A stretch of 64,000 bases of DNA from NCBI GenBank assembly GCA_965153355.1, contig OZ231127.1, forward strand, positions 77,252,001 to 77,316,000, given 5' to 3'. The notes below the pieces were generated by a model, which had not been told where the DNA came from, searched no databases, and saw nothing but the letters and a program-made list of their open reading frames with translations. This stretch comes from Flaccisagitta enflata (taxonomy: Eukaryota; Chaetognatha; Sagittoidea; Aphragmophora). Positions 15,628 through 27,025 of the stretch are shown here, piece by piece. Each line of letters begins with the position of its first letter. Positions within the stretch are counted from its first letter, which is position 1. A program made the translations under genes and the position numbers.

Positions 15628-17289
15628 ATATTCTGTTTTCCATTGATCATCCAAACATGCTTAACTAAAGTAATGGAGACCCATAAGACCCTTTGCTAAC
15701 AGTTGGACAGAGATGGAAAAACCCAAATCTCAGCTTCCAGGTTCAAAACTCAGCCTCCAGGTACCTATCTTAGCTTAAGGCTCAAATCTGAGCTTGAAGC
15801 TTAAAACTTTGGAGCCACTGCCCCTCTTACTACCACACATTCACAAACACTCATGTAGGGGCCAAAGATACTGCTGACCATCTAATACTTTTGCAACAAT
15901 TCAGGAATTGCACTCTTCCTTCCACTCCCATGCTGAAACTACCACTCTCACCCACTTCTTTTTCTTCACTTCTTTTTCTTCATTTCTGGTTTAAAGAGGC
16001 AAGGGGTGATTAAAGTCAAAAACAAAGTTTCTTTATGGCTTTTGAAACATAGTTTTTTTTTCAGATATTCAAGATGCTCACTTTGGCCATCCTCATTGGG
16101 CAGTGGCCCTAAAGGGGCCTATGATTTCACATGAGGTAATTTGTTTTTCAATTTTTCCACTTCCCCTCCCCCCGGCCATACTTCTTATGGCCCAAGATTT
16201 GATTTAAAGGGCATCTTATCAAACCTCTTTTCACTGCCTCCTGAAGCCCAAATCAAACATCCAAGACTCCAATTAAAGCTGTTCACGCCTGATACTAATT
16301 CCCCATAGCCCCTAACTTGGTCCTCTTAACCACTAATCAAGCCTCCTAGTGCAGAGTCGACCTACCAACCGACACAGCAAAGTGTAGAGTCGCGTGTCAG
16401 TAACTAAGAAGAAGCTAGATCAGAGACATAGCAACTTTGATCTGTTTGGGCAAGGGCCAAGTTGCTCAATGCGGCACCTTAATAGCCTCAGCAAATTATG
16501 ATAGACAATTTGGGATCAGAAACCATTGACCATATGATGCATCACAAATTTGCAATACTTGACTGAAAAACACCAGCTTTTCTGCTCTTAATGTGGATGT
16601 CTTATCTTATCCAATCCACCATAGTCATGTGCAATTACAGTGAGAATAAAACTAACCTAAACAACAACAAAGTTAGCAAGATTTGAAGAATGTACAAGTC
16701 AGTGTTCAATGACAGTTAATAACAACAGTTGAGGCCATAGAAATTTTGTCTTCTTTTTAGAGGTGTATACAATGAAGTTGCTTTTGATTTCCCCTCCCCC
16801 TGCCTTTTATTATATTCCCTGCGGTCAGTTTTTAGGCTAATGGGCAAATTTGAGGCTTAACTGGGCTTTTTTCAGGCAAAAAATGGCCCAATAAAAGCCT
16901 AGGAGGGCTGATTTCAAGCCAAAGAGGTGTGATTTTGGGTCTGAGAGGGATGATTTGGGCTTCTTTGACCTGATTTCTGGCCTAACAAGGTCAAAAAACC
17001 TTAGTTGTGTGGTAACTAGGGTAATCAAGATGATTAAGGTGATAAAGATAATAAAGGTTGTAAAAAGTGGCTATATCTAACTCTAATTACCTATTACCTG
17101 CATCTACCTGTTCAATACCCATAAATACATATAATTACCAGACTTAAAATTACCTATGAGTACCTCTACATACTTAAAATCACCTATAATTACCTATGAT
17201 TACTTGATTATCTATTATGACCTAGAATTTCCAAAAATTACCCAATGACCTTTAATCCCCTTTTGAATACCTAAAATCCCCTTTTAATG

Positions 17290-17885
17290 TAGTAATGTAA
17301 ATCAAAAACTTACATTTTCTCAAAACGTCATTTTCTGATCATCATCAGCTTGAGAATAGTCTCAGCTTTCATTTGATGTATCATATGATAGGGTTTTTGC
17401 GAATAGAGGTTATACAATTAATATAACTTCATAAAAAGGTCTCAAAACATTCCTGTCGCGTTTTCAACTGACAATTTGTTATATTTATTCTTAATGAAAC
17501 TCTTTTCAGAGATCTTCTTTTATTTTCTATATGAATGACATATGCTGTTTCTTTGCTCATGGCGCCTCAGGGCGTGGTCACAGAACTAAAATAAAAATAG
17601 ATTTGGAATCAGCAGACTTTGGGGATTCAGTAGGTAGCTTACCTTACCTTACCTGGACCTGGTTTGGCTTTTATAGCCTTATCTTTAGGATATCATTGTC
17701 TCAGAGATTTATCACTCAATTTTTTAGAGAAAAAAGATCAACCCCATGATGATCGCTGCAATATGTGATACAGAATCATTCACTGTAACATTATCTTTGC
17801 ATACAAGCTTCGTGGGACCCTCTTAAATGCAAGAAGGAAATTCAAACATTGTTTTTTTGATCGCTTCCTAAAAGAGCTCGGCCAA
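17290..17885. other. Segment present only in the right foldback arm
   Basis: Flanking words match across the two arms (TTGAATACCTAAAATCCCC on one side, AATGCCTAAAAATGAC on the other), but roughly 590 bp here has no counterpart at about 14195-14215 in the left arm. Clear terminal repeats are not obvious, so insertion here or deletion there are both possible. Confidence 0.55.
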
Positions 17886-18544
17886 GTTGACTTCCCTATT
17901 TAATGCCTAAAAATGACTAAAGAACCTGTATTTTGATTTGGTTACCAACCGACTGACCAATAGACTGACAGACTGATACAGCAAGTCCAAGATTTGCGTT
18001 CATTCAACTAAAAACAATGGATTAGGGTCTGAGAAGCCGGGTGAGGACGTACAGACAGATGTACAGATGGATGGACATGGAGACAAACAGAAGGATATAA
18101 GGAAATTCACTCCTGTGTCCTACAGGACATCAGGCCTTTTGGACCCATGTCCTGCTTTTGGGCAACTTCACTAGATCTCAAAACAGCCTTCATAGACCTT
18201 AAATCAGTCTACACAGTCCAAAATCAGGCCTTCCAGACAAAATTTTTGCTCTGTTAGGCTTCATATCAGCCTTTCTAGACCTCCAATCATCAAATTTTCT
18301 TTGGTTAGCGATAGATTAGATCATTGGACAGATTAGACCATTGGATGAACTAAAAGTGGGTTTTTAGGCCAAAAAGTTGAAAAAATGGTCATTTTAAGCC
18401 ATTTTTCCGGAGGGTTTTAGACAATGAGAGCCTCTATATCGGCCTCGGTGTGAGCTAGATAGCTAAAAATTGGCACTTAGAGTCGTAAATATCACACAAT
18501 TCATCATGTTAAATTTCATCTTCGTGGCTACTATGGTTCAGACA

Positions 18545-19159
18545 CTGTGCTTTTAAAAAAGATCTGAGTGAAAAATCACATAACTGTGGGTTTCTCTGCA
18601 TTTTTGTGTAGTGTTGGGGTGTGATAACATATAACTAAACAAAATAGAATCATTCACTGAGCGCTTTTTGAGTAATCTTCTAAAAAGAAAAAAATCAGAC
18701 CTATTTTCAACGAATATTCTACTGATTTGTACTGACCTATTTTCTGACTCCATATTGTTTATTTATGCAAAATTCCCTTTCATTTGATAGGTCACACTAT
18801 ATGGTTTGATTTGAAAATAAAGTTTTCATTTTTTGAGCCACCGTTACTTTTTCGTAACGGTAAGTCAAAAAATGAAAATTATAATTCTTTTTAAAAGTAT
18901 ATGGTGCGACCTATCAAATGAAAGGGAATTTTGCATAGATTAATAATATGGAGTCAAAAAATAGGTCAGTACAACTTACTAGAATATTAATTGAAAATTG
19001 GTCTGATTTTTTTCCAAAATGAAGATTACTCAAAAAGCGCTCAGTGAATGATTTTATTTTGTCTAGTTATATCCTATCACACCCCAACACTACACAAAAA
19101 TGCAGAGAAACCCACAGTTATGTGATTTTTTCACTTAGATTTTTTTTGAAAGCACAGTG
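18545..19159. mobile_element. Palindromic element with CACTGTGC ends and CAGA duplication
   Basis: A 615-bp near-perfect palindrome starts CACTGTGCTTT and ends AAAGCACAGTG, meeting near 18855. It is flanked by CAGA on both sides (18541-18544 and 19160-19163). The left foldback arm near 12990 has a single CAGA (as TCTG) with no insert. CAC ends plus a 4-bp duplication suggest a Chapaev/CMC-type non-autonomous element; that assignment is an inference. Confidence 0.85.
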
Positions 19160-20299
19160 CAGAAGTAATGGTACTTTTTCTATTTTTGTTGTTTTTTTTT
19201 CCAAAAGTAATGGTAAATCTTTGAAAATTCATAACTCCGTTTTAAAAGGGGTTTAATAGCTCAGATTTGACATGGAATTAGGTATCAATAATGCTTATCA
19301 CCATGTCAAATTTTGTGGCAATTTGCCAAATTGTTTGGCCAAGGCATAGCCCTTTTCGAAATTTTGCATTTTTTGGAACAGTGGGTACCTAGACTTTAAA
19401 TGACAATATCTCCGCTTCTATTCAAGTTTTTAGACTCAAATTTTGTGCGCAACTCAAAAAATATCATATTATTCATCATGTAAAATTTCAGGTTGGTGGC
19501 ATTTGTCGTTGAGGAGAAAAAAATCATTTTTTTGTAGTTTTTTATTTTTTCTCAAAAAAATATGCTTAACTTTGAACATTCATATCTCCGCTTCTATATG
19601 GGCTGAGAGGTTAAGATTTGACATGCAAGTCGTTTTTTGTCATACATTTGACCATGCAAAATCTTGTGGCATGAAGTTGAACCATTTAGCCTAGGGAAAG
19701 CCCTTTTCAAAATTTTGGCATTTTTTTGAAAAAAGGTACCTAGACTTTAAAATTCAATAACGCCGCTTCTACTCAACCGATTAAGCTGAAATTTGGTATG
19801 TAACTAAAGAAATATCACATATTTCACCATGTAAAATTTTGTCGAGCCAACCTGAACGGTTTACCCGTTATGACGTTTTGAAGTGAAAAAATGGCCTAAA
19901 AAGCAATTTTTAGAAGGGGGGCTAAAAAAATTTTGAAAAATGGATAGTTTGGCTGTCTTCAGCATGAAAAAATAGTCCCGTATGCAAATTTCTAGAGCTT
20001 GCTGAAAATTTTTGCACGGCATTTCCTTAAGATCCCCGACTAAACCAACCAATTTTCTCCTAACGCAGATAGTTGAGCCAAACCCGCATGTATCATGACA
20101 GATAGACAGATAGGCCAACTAATTATCCAAACAGGCAGATAGACTGATAAACAAATCTTGAAAGTTGACAAATTGCGTTTGAAAGTCGGCAAATCCCGGA
20201 TGTTGAAAACGGCGCTTAAGACCCGGATGTTGAAAAAACGGCGTTTGATGCCTTTAATCCTTCTTTAAACCCGGAAGCGGGAAACCTTGGAATGTGTTC

Positions 20300-21090
20300 A
20301 GACGTAGGATGAGGAGGCTGGTAGCGATCATCGATCATAAGCTTCCTCGGTAGCGATCATGCTCCTTAGTAGCGATCATGCCTTCCTTAGTAGCGTTAAT
20401 ACGCTTCCTCGGTAGCAATCATGTGCTTGCTCGGTTGTAATCATACGCTCCCTCAATAGCGATATTACACTTCCTTAGTGGCGATCATACGCTTCCTCAG
20501 TAGCGATCATGCCTTCCTTGGTAGCGATCATATGCTTTCTTGGTAGCGATTGTAAGCTCCCTTGATAACAATCATACGCTTCCTCGGTAGCAATCCTATG
20601 CTTGCTCGCTTGTACTCATACATTCCCTGAGTAGCAATCTTACACTTCCTTGGTGGCGATCATACGCTTCCTCAGTAGCGATCATGCCTTCTTTAGTAGC
20701 GATCATACACTTCCTTGGTAGCGAACCTACGCTCCCTTGATAGCGATCATACGCTTCCTCAGTAGCGATTATACGCTCCTCGTTTGCGATGATATGCTCC
20801 CTCTCCTCATAAACATGAGCTTGTCCTAGCTCCTAACATGAACTTGTCTTCGTTGTTAGCACGGCTTGTCCTCGTTGTTATCATGAACTTGTACTTGTCA
20901 TTTGAGTGACCCCGTCCTTGTTATCATCATGCACATGTCCTTGCCATTTGGGCTAACCTGTTCTTGATATTGGCACAAACTTGTCCTGGTCATTAGAGCG
21001 ACCCTGTCCTTGATAATGCTTTTAGCATAAACATGTCCTTGTCACTTGAGGAAACCAGTGCTTGTCCTTATCATAAGTCTGAACGTGTCC
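20300..21090. repeat. Degenerate minisatellites
   Basis: From about 20320 to 20800 there are tandem units of roughly 21-23 bp on the theme GTAGCGATCATACGCTTCCT. From about 20810 to 21080 there is a looser array on CTTGTCCTTGTTATCATCATG. No coding signal. Confidence 0.85.
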
Positions 21091-21187
21091 TGGCCGTGAA
21101 TGAAACCCGGATGAATAAATAAATTGATTCGGGATTTGAAGAAGCTGAAGAGAGATTTGATATGCCAAAAGTTTACGCCATAAACAC

Positions 21188-21189
<2 letters not shown>

Positions 21190-21231
<42 letters not shown>
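21190..21231. repeat. (TC)n microsatellite
   Basis: A pure CT dinucleotide run. Confidence 0.95.
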
Positions 21232-21236
<5 letters not shown>

Positions 21237-21625
21237 GGGCTGGCAAGGAACTAGAGATTAGAGAGAGAGAAAGAAAAAGATCAAAAAGTGGGTTGATATG
21301 AAAACAAAATCACTTTGGAATCTTTGATGGGGATATCATTGTTAATCGATGGTTAATTACGTGGTAAACACTGAACAGATACATCAGGCTGTTGTACACG
21401 GCAAGAACAAACACGCTAAAGCCAATGATAACATGCTGGTGGGCAGGGGCAGTGAGGGGACTCGCGATAAAACAAAAGATTTCAAAAGAGCATCAACTTC
21501 GAAACGAATATACTCGAATTTGTAGAAGGAACTTTGGAAGTGACATCACAATCAATATTCATAGAGCAGAAAAAAAAAGCTGAAAAATTGACTCATACTT
21601 CAAATGACGTGTGTAATGCAAACAA

Positions 21626-21740
21626 AACAAGGCCGGATGCACGGCTACCAAAGTCGCTTGCGGGTGGTTAGGGGCAGTGATAAAAAGAGGCTGACCAAGC
21701 ATTTGGGCAGGAGGAGTTATGAAGATATAAAGAGAGAGAG
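21626..21740 (-). repeat. Truncated dispersed ~200-bp element
   Basis: The opening AACAAGGCCGGATGCACGGC, AAAGTCGCTTGCGGGTGG and the GGCAGGAG block are present. The (CCGA)n tract and closing palindrome are missing. Confidence 0.75.
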
Positions 21741-22069
21741 ACAGACACATAGACAGACTGACAGACAGTCACACGGTTAACCTTAAAATCATTGGCAATC
21801 CTTTCCTCATTCTGCCATAACCATTGCATTTGCACAAACAAGACGCACAGATAGACAGACACATAAATAGACAGTCGGAAAGACAGGCCAAGCGATTTTG
21901 AGGAGTGAGAAGGAAATTAGAAAGAAATTGAGAAAGATGTAGTTCAAGTATAAAACAAAAACATTCCGATTTATTGATGAATTGCAGAGTCACAGCAAAA
22001 TGCGTAAAAAATGGAAAAAAGCAATCTGATTCACATCTGAAATTCAAAACTTGAGACCGAAAAAAGGGC

Positions 22070-22315
<246 letters not shown>

Positions 22316-22600
22316 AAAAAAAGAAAAAAAGAAAGAGAAATAGAAAAAGAATGAGGGAAGGGAAGAATGAAAGAAATGGAAAGGAAATGAGGGAAAAGAG
22401 AGAAAGAGAAGAAACTTAATCGAATTTAATTTTGCCCAGTCGGTTTTTCTCCATGATGATGTTGGAAGATTCTTCAATTTCTAAAATCTCTTGCAGATTG
22501 TTTTTTTTTAATGAGAGGATGATTAAAAGATGATAATAAGGTTGATAAAGACGAAGATGAGGATGATAATGAGGTTGAAAAGGACGAAGATGAGGATGAT

Positions 22601-22779
22601 AACAAGTAACACGGGTCAAAATATCATCGCGGACGGGTGGACAGGGGCGAACAACCTCCCCCCCCTTTCCCACACATTCGTATGAAAACATTTAAAACAC
22701 TCGTTTTTCCAATTTTCGACTCATGCTTAAGGACGGACGGACCAACTGACCGATGGATAGATGGAGTCCGTGACTAAAA
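22601..22779 (-). repeat. Diverged dispersed element
   Basis: Has ATCGCGGACGGGTGGACAGG on one side and a (GGAC)n tract and GTCCGTGACTAAAAAG on the other. The end pairing is only partial (GGAC/GTCC kept), so this copy has decayed or recombined. Confidence 0.65.
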
Positions 22780-24680
22780 AGATGATGATGAGGATGAAAA
22801 CTGTAGTAGACTTTTGGTTGATCACGATTAAGATTTGAATGGATATGAGCATATATCATGATAATGACACCGCGGGTTAATCGTTGATAGGATCATCTAC
22901 ATTTAAAACATTCAAAACGAGAGAGATCATATACACATAGATGACCCCATAATCAAGTACACAAAACTACAACTAAAAATTGTCCTAGATTGGTTAATTG
23001 TGCTCAGCATTTGCTCTAATTGGATGACGCTTATCCCCTGGAGGTGAATGTGATCATTGTTGGATAGTTTACTTATATCGTAGTAGTATTCTTATCTCAA
23101 CTATCTCTAAAAGTGCACAATTTCCCCATGGCAATTGCCGACAATCATTTTTTTTTCCTTTGTTTTTAATAGAATAAAAAGAAATTACACAGTTTTCATC
23201 AATTTATAGTTAAAATCAAGTAGATGAATGTCGGACACAATGGATGGAGGGGAGCTCTTAAATTTGCAATGTCCACTTAGCATTTCAAGACTGAGTCAGG
23301 ATCAAGGCCGACTTATGCAAAAAGTGAAAACTACAAAAGAACAGCAATTTCTTATACTACTAAAGGCTTTTTTGTTGTAGTTCTGCTATATTTTTCTCTT
23401 TTCATGCTGTTTTTCAATGAAATTTCCAATATATAAATCTAGAATTACTCCTAATTTAAGACTGACTTGGTTTTCAAGACCAAATTGTACCACGTCCATG
23501 GACAGGGTGGACGTGCGTCCCCTACATCCATGCTTAGCATCAGAGTTTAAACACAGTTTATCTTTGATATCATAACTGAAAAAAAAATATGTAAAGAATT
23601 TGATTGATGCCGCAAAAAGGGCCTCCAGGGACTAGTGTGTAAGTGGATAGGACATGGTCCCTGGAAATTCGCGATTTTCACTGCCGCAACCAGTTTTTCA
23701 CTGAGTAGAATAATCGATCAAACACTTCTATTGAAGTGTCCAGAATATGTGGGAGTGTACACTCACTAAGAATTTGCATGGAAATCTCGTAGGGATGATT
23801 TAAACATTGTGAAATGTATCAATATGCAACCAAAAATCATACATTTTCTGAAGAAAATTCTCTTTTATCACTAGATAAGACCCCACGGAAAACTCTTAAT
23901 TTGCATAGAAAATGACAAATTCAAAAAACCAAAAACATGGCCCTCGTCCAAAGACATGTAGGAAGGAAGCCATGTTCTTAGAAATGCAAAAAAGTTCGCC
24001 TAGAAGCAGATTAAGAATTTTCCGTGGGACCCTCTTAAGAATTTTATCACTCAGTTTTCAGTAAAACAATTTCCTAATCCATTTCTTTTCTCTGCGTACA
24101 TTGTTGATTAAAGATATTTTTCCCCCGATCGTGGGTTGAAAAAAGAGTATTTATGCAGTAGTTGTTTCAAATCAGCACAAGGAAGCAATATTGTGAATAA
24201 AAACTCAACATGTAGTATGATAAATGAACTGGCAAGAAAATCGCGTGCTCAAAATAAGTGTGTCATAGATGTTTGGAGGGGGGAAGGAAGGAGAGACAGA
24301 TGGACGGAGGGACTTTATATTGTCAAATAAAACTTTGTATTTTGTTTTTTTCCCTTGAGTGGGATTTGGTCGAGATGGGCGTAAGAGATTCTTATTTTTG
24401 GAAGTAGTCTTAGAACAAACAACTGAACAACTTACGCTTGTATCTAACGGGTTTGTTGTTAATTAGGTTGAAAAAATCGTCACTAGCGCCTGCGTCGCCG
24501 CCTCCCAACGTCATTGGATCGTAATCACCCCCCCCCCTTTCGTGTCTGTGATAAATGTTTTTCTGTCAGCGTAGTTTTAAGAATTCTAACATTGATAAGT
24601 CGTTTTTCTTTTATGCATTTGCAATTTTCTATTATTGGTTAAAATGCTTGTCTTCTTTTTTGCAGAAAAAAAAAATCACT
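22780..24680. other. Gene-free AT-rich stretch
   Basis: No reading frame that I can support. A short inverted pair (GACCCCACGGAAAACTCTTAA near 23880 and AAGAATTTTCCGTGGGACC near 24010) is the only structure noticed. Confidence 0.5.
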
Positions 24681-24682
24681 AG

Positions 24683-24914
24683 TTTTTTAGTCGCGTGCTA
24701 CGCGACTCTATGAACCGCTATGTCGGTCGGTCGGTCCGTCCGTCCATCCGTCTCCATTAACTTTTTATCGCTAGTATCAATTTTAAAAGCCTTTTTAAGT
24801 CATTTCTTTTACGTAGTCCTTGATTCTTTTAGTCTTTTGGTCTTTTCTTTCTTTAGTCTTTTGGTCTTTTGATGTTTTGGACCGCACGCGACTTTTAAGG
24901 TATTGGCCTTGTTA
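24683..24914 (+). repeat. Dispersed ~200-bp element, GTCGCGTGC variant
   Basis: Starts TTTTTTAGTCGCGTGC with local partner ACGCGACTCTATGA, then (GGTC)n, a TTTTAGTC-rich middle, GCACGCGACT and GGCCTTGTTA. Terminal and distal segments are exact complements over 10 bases. The middle differs from the copies at 10-12 kb, so the family has at least two interior types with the same ends. Confidence 0.88.
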
Positions 24915-25114
24915 GTTAGTGTAAACAGCATATGCAAAAGAAAGACATTTTCTGGCAAAGGGCTCAGATAAAGTGACAATGACGGTCTGGCTTTAAGGGG
25001 CATGGCAAAGGGGGTCAAGCTATGAAGAAGCTTAGGGGTGAGGGCCTGGTAACAGGGAATGTGGCCTGTGGGGGGGCCGGGATTTTTCTTCATGTCCTTT
25101 AATCTCTCCTATCC

Positions 25115-25445
25115 TTTTGGGCAGCGGCCCCGAAGGTGCCTATGTTAAGACATGTGGGGAATTTTCTCCTCCCTCTTTTTCTCCGTCCCCCCCCCACGCT
25201 CACTAAATTCTGCTAAATTCAGCCAAATTCCGCCAAATTATGCAAAAATCTGCCATAATCTGCCAAATTTTACCCCTGGGCCATCGATGGCCATCCCAAC
25301 TTCCAGTAGGAAAAGAGGGAGGAGAAAATTTCCCCTGTATGTGAAAAAAAGGTGATTAACCCCATTAAAGCCGCTGCCCTGCACCCTCCCTCAATCTTAA
25401 TCACAAACTACTCCAGCAGGGCATGGGTACCGCTGACTATCTGAT
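25115..25445. repeat. Dispersed inverted-repeat element (GGGCAGCGGCCCC family)
   Basis: GGGCAGCGGCCCCGAAGG with GGGGAATTTTCTCC on the left is mirrored by GGAGAAAATTTCCCC and CCGCTGCCCTGC on the right, followed by GGGTACCGCTGAC. Related blocks occur at 30665-31385, 15805-16120 and 3085-3180. A degenerate CCAAATTCTGC-type array sits inside. Confidence 0.7.
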
Positions 25446-26117
25446 GCTTTTGCGACTTTTTATTCTTTTCAAGCTTTCCTCATCTTCCCTTCCCTTTCTT
25501 AACAAGGTTGGAGTGACTCCGTTGGACTGAGTCAAAGAGGTTAGAGACATTTACAAACCACCCCAGTAGGCGTAACATGTTATCATGACAAGTGGAACAA
25601 CACCCCTCACTATCCCCTAACTGACAAATATGGAAGAGGACCTTGTGAGCCATCACTGCCTAGTAACTACGTGCATCACCTCTAGTGTCATTGTGAGCAG
25701 CAGATATCTGTAAGAATTCGTTGCGATCATGTCCGTTTGTACCCTTTCATTTTGCTTAATTTGATCATGATAATAACGCTTACTATTTCATTTCGACTTA
25801 GTTCACCATAGTATCCTTTCGCATGTTTTTCAGTTGCGCAATCTTTCAATTTTAGTTACCTCAGCAAAATATGGTTTAGTCTAAAGTGTATGAGCAATTA
25901 TCAAGAGAGCTTATAAATCCTCTTTTGCCACCATTGTAGAAAAAGCTCTTGAGGCAATGTCCAGTTATCACTGATTATCAGTTTATCACTCTAATTGCTT
26001 TCTTTACTAAGTCTCTACCAGTACCAATGACTGTTCTTTTCTTTTTCATCATAAACTTTTTTCAAAAGCACCTCCAACCTCCAAGAAAAACCAGCCCCTC
26101 GTTTTGGAAATATGGAT

Positions 26118-26123
26118 TTTATT
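26118..26123 (-). terminator. Possible poly(A) signal for the ETS gene
   Basis: AATAAA on the minus strand about 900 bp beyond the ETS stop. It is the nearest canonical hexamer I noticed. The motif is short, so this is only a candidate. Confidence 0.3.
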
Positions 26124-26573
26124 TACATGAAAAACACGCATTCACACACACATCACAAAACGGACGGTTTGTCACATGACTAGTTTCACGTCTTTACAAC
26201 GGAGACGGAAAATGAGAGAGGCATAAAATCCAAGTCGGTCCCTGAATTTATGGTAATCACAATGTAAAGGATGTACGCGTGCGGACGCCAACTGGTGGTA
26301 GGTCGAGATTGGTACAACAGATCTATAGAAATGTTATCGACGCCGAAAAAGAAAAGAATTAAAAAAAAAAAAAAGACAGAAAATGGCGCATTATCGAATG
26401 AGATAATTGTGTTGGTAATGAGATCTGGATTATAGGTTGATGTAGAGACCAGGTATGAACACCGAAGGGACTTGAAAAATTCAAACACCAAGGGACTAGA
26501 TAATTCTATTTTTGCTACATGACCAAAAAAAAAGTAAAAAGAAAATGTCATTTTATCAAGTTGGGAAAAGAAG

Positions 26574-26685
26574 AAAGACGAAGACGAAGAAGAAGAAGAA
26601 GAAGAAGAAGAAGAAGAAGAAGAAGAAGAAGAAGAAGAAGAAGAAGAAGAAGAAGAAGAAGAAGAAGAAGAAGAAGAAGCAAAAA
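26574..26685. repeat. (GAA)n microsatellite
   Basis: A trinucleotide run downstream of the ETS gene stop, on the 3' side of that minus-strand gene. Confidence 0.96.
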
Positions 26686-26775
26686 GAAAAAAGAAACTGA
26701 GAAAGAAAGAGAGAAAGAAACAGCAGATGAGAGGCAAAGAAGAATACGAATAAAAAGAAGAAGCGGAGTAGAAAA

Positions 26776-26960
26776 AAAAAAAAGAAAAAGAAAAAGAAAA
26801 AGAAAAGAAAAAAAAAGATAAAGAAAAAGAAAAAGAAAAAGAAAAAGAAAAAGAAAAAGAAAAAGAAAAAGAAAAAAAAAGAAAAAGAAAAAGAAAAAGA
26901 AAAAGAAAAAGAAAAAGAAAAAGAAAAAGAAAAAGAAAAAGAAAAAGAAAAAGAAAAAGA
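26776..26960. repeat. (AAAAAG)n microsatellite
   Basis: A hexanucleotide AAAAAG run lying only about 65 bp beyond the ETS stop codon. If transcribed it would be a pyrimidine-rich (CTTTTT)n in the 3' UTR. Confidence 0.95.
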
Positions 26961-27025
26961 ATGATAATGTTGAAAAAAGAAGAATGAGATTGCAACATCG
27001 ATTTTACGAAATATCAGAGTGCAAG

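Larger units (their letters stand above)
12104..20040. mobile_element. ~8-kb foldback (large inverted-repeat) element
   Basis: The left arm starts GTCGGGGATCTTA at 12104 and the right arm ends with its complement GATCCCCGAC at 20040. Both ends are flanked by TA (12102-12103 and 20041-20042), as expected of a TA-targeting element. The arms can be followed by eye to about 14520 on the left and back to about 16930 on the right, broken by insertions in one arm only. The remaining loop is about 2.4 kb and carries smaller palindromic elements, with no transposase-like frame. It looks like a non-autonomous foldback or a former head-to-head insertion. The type is inferred only from end structure. Confidence 0.82.

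Noticed and set aside
26186-26998. 270-codon minus-strand frame of Phe/Leu and Ser
   Set aside because: Product of (GAA)n and (AAAAAG)n repeats downstream of the ETS gene.
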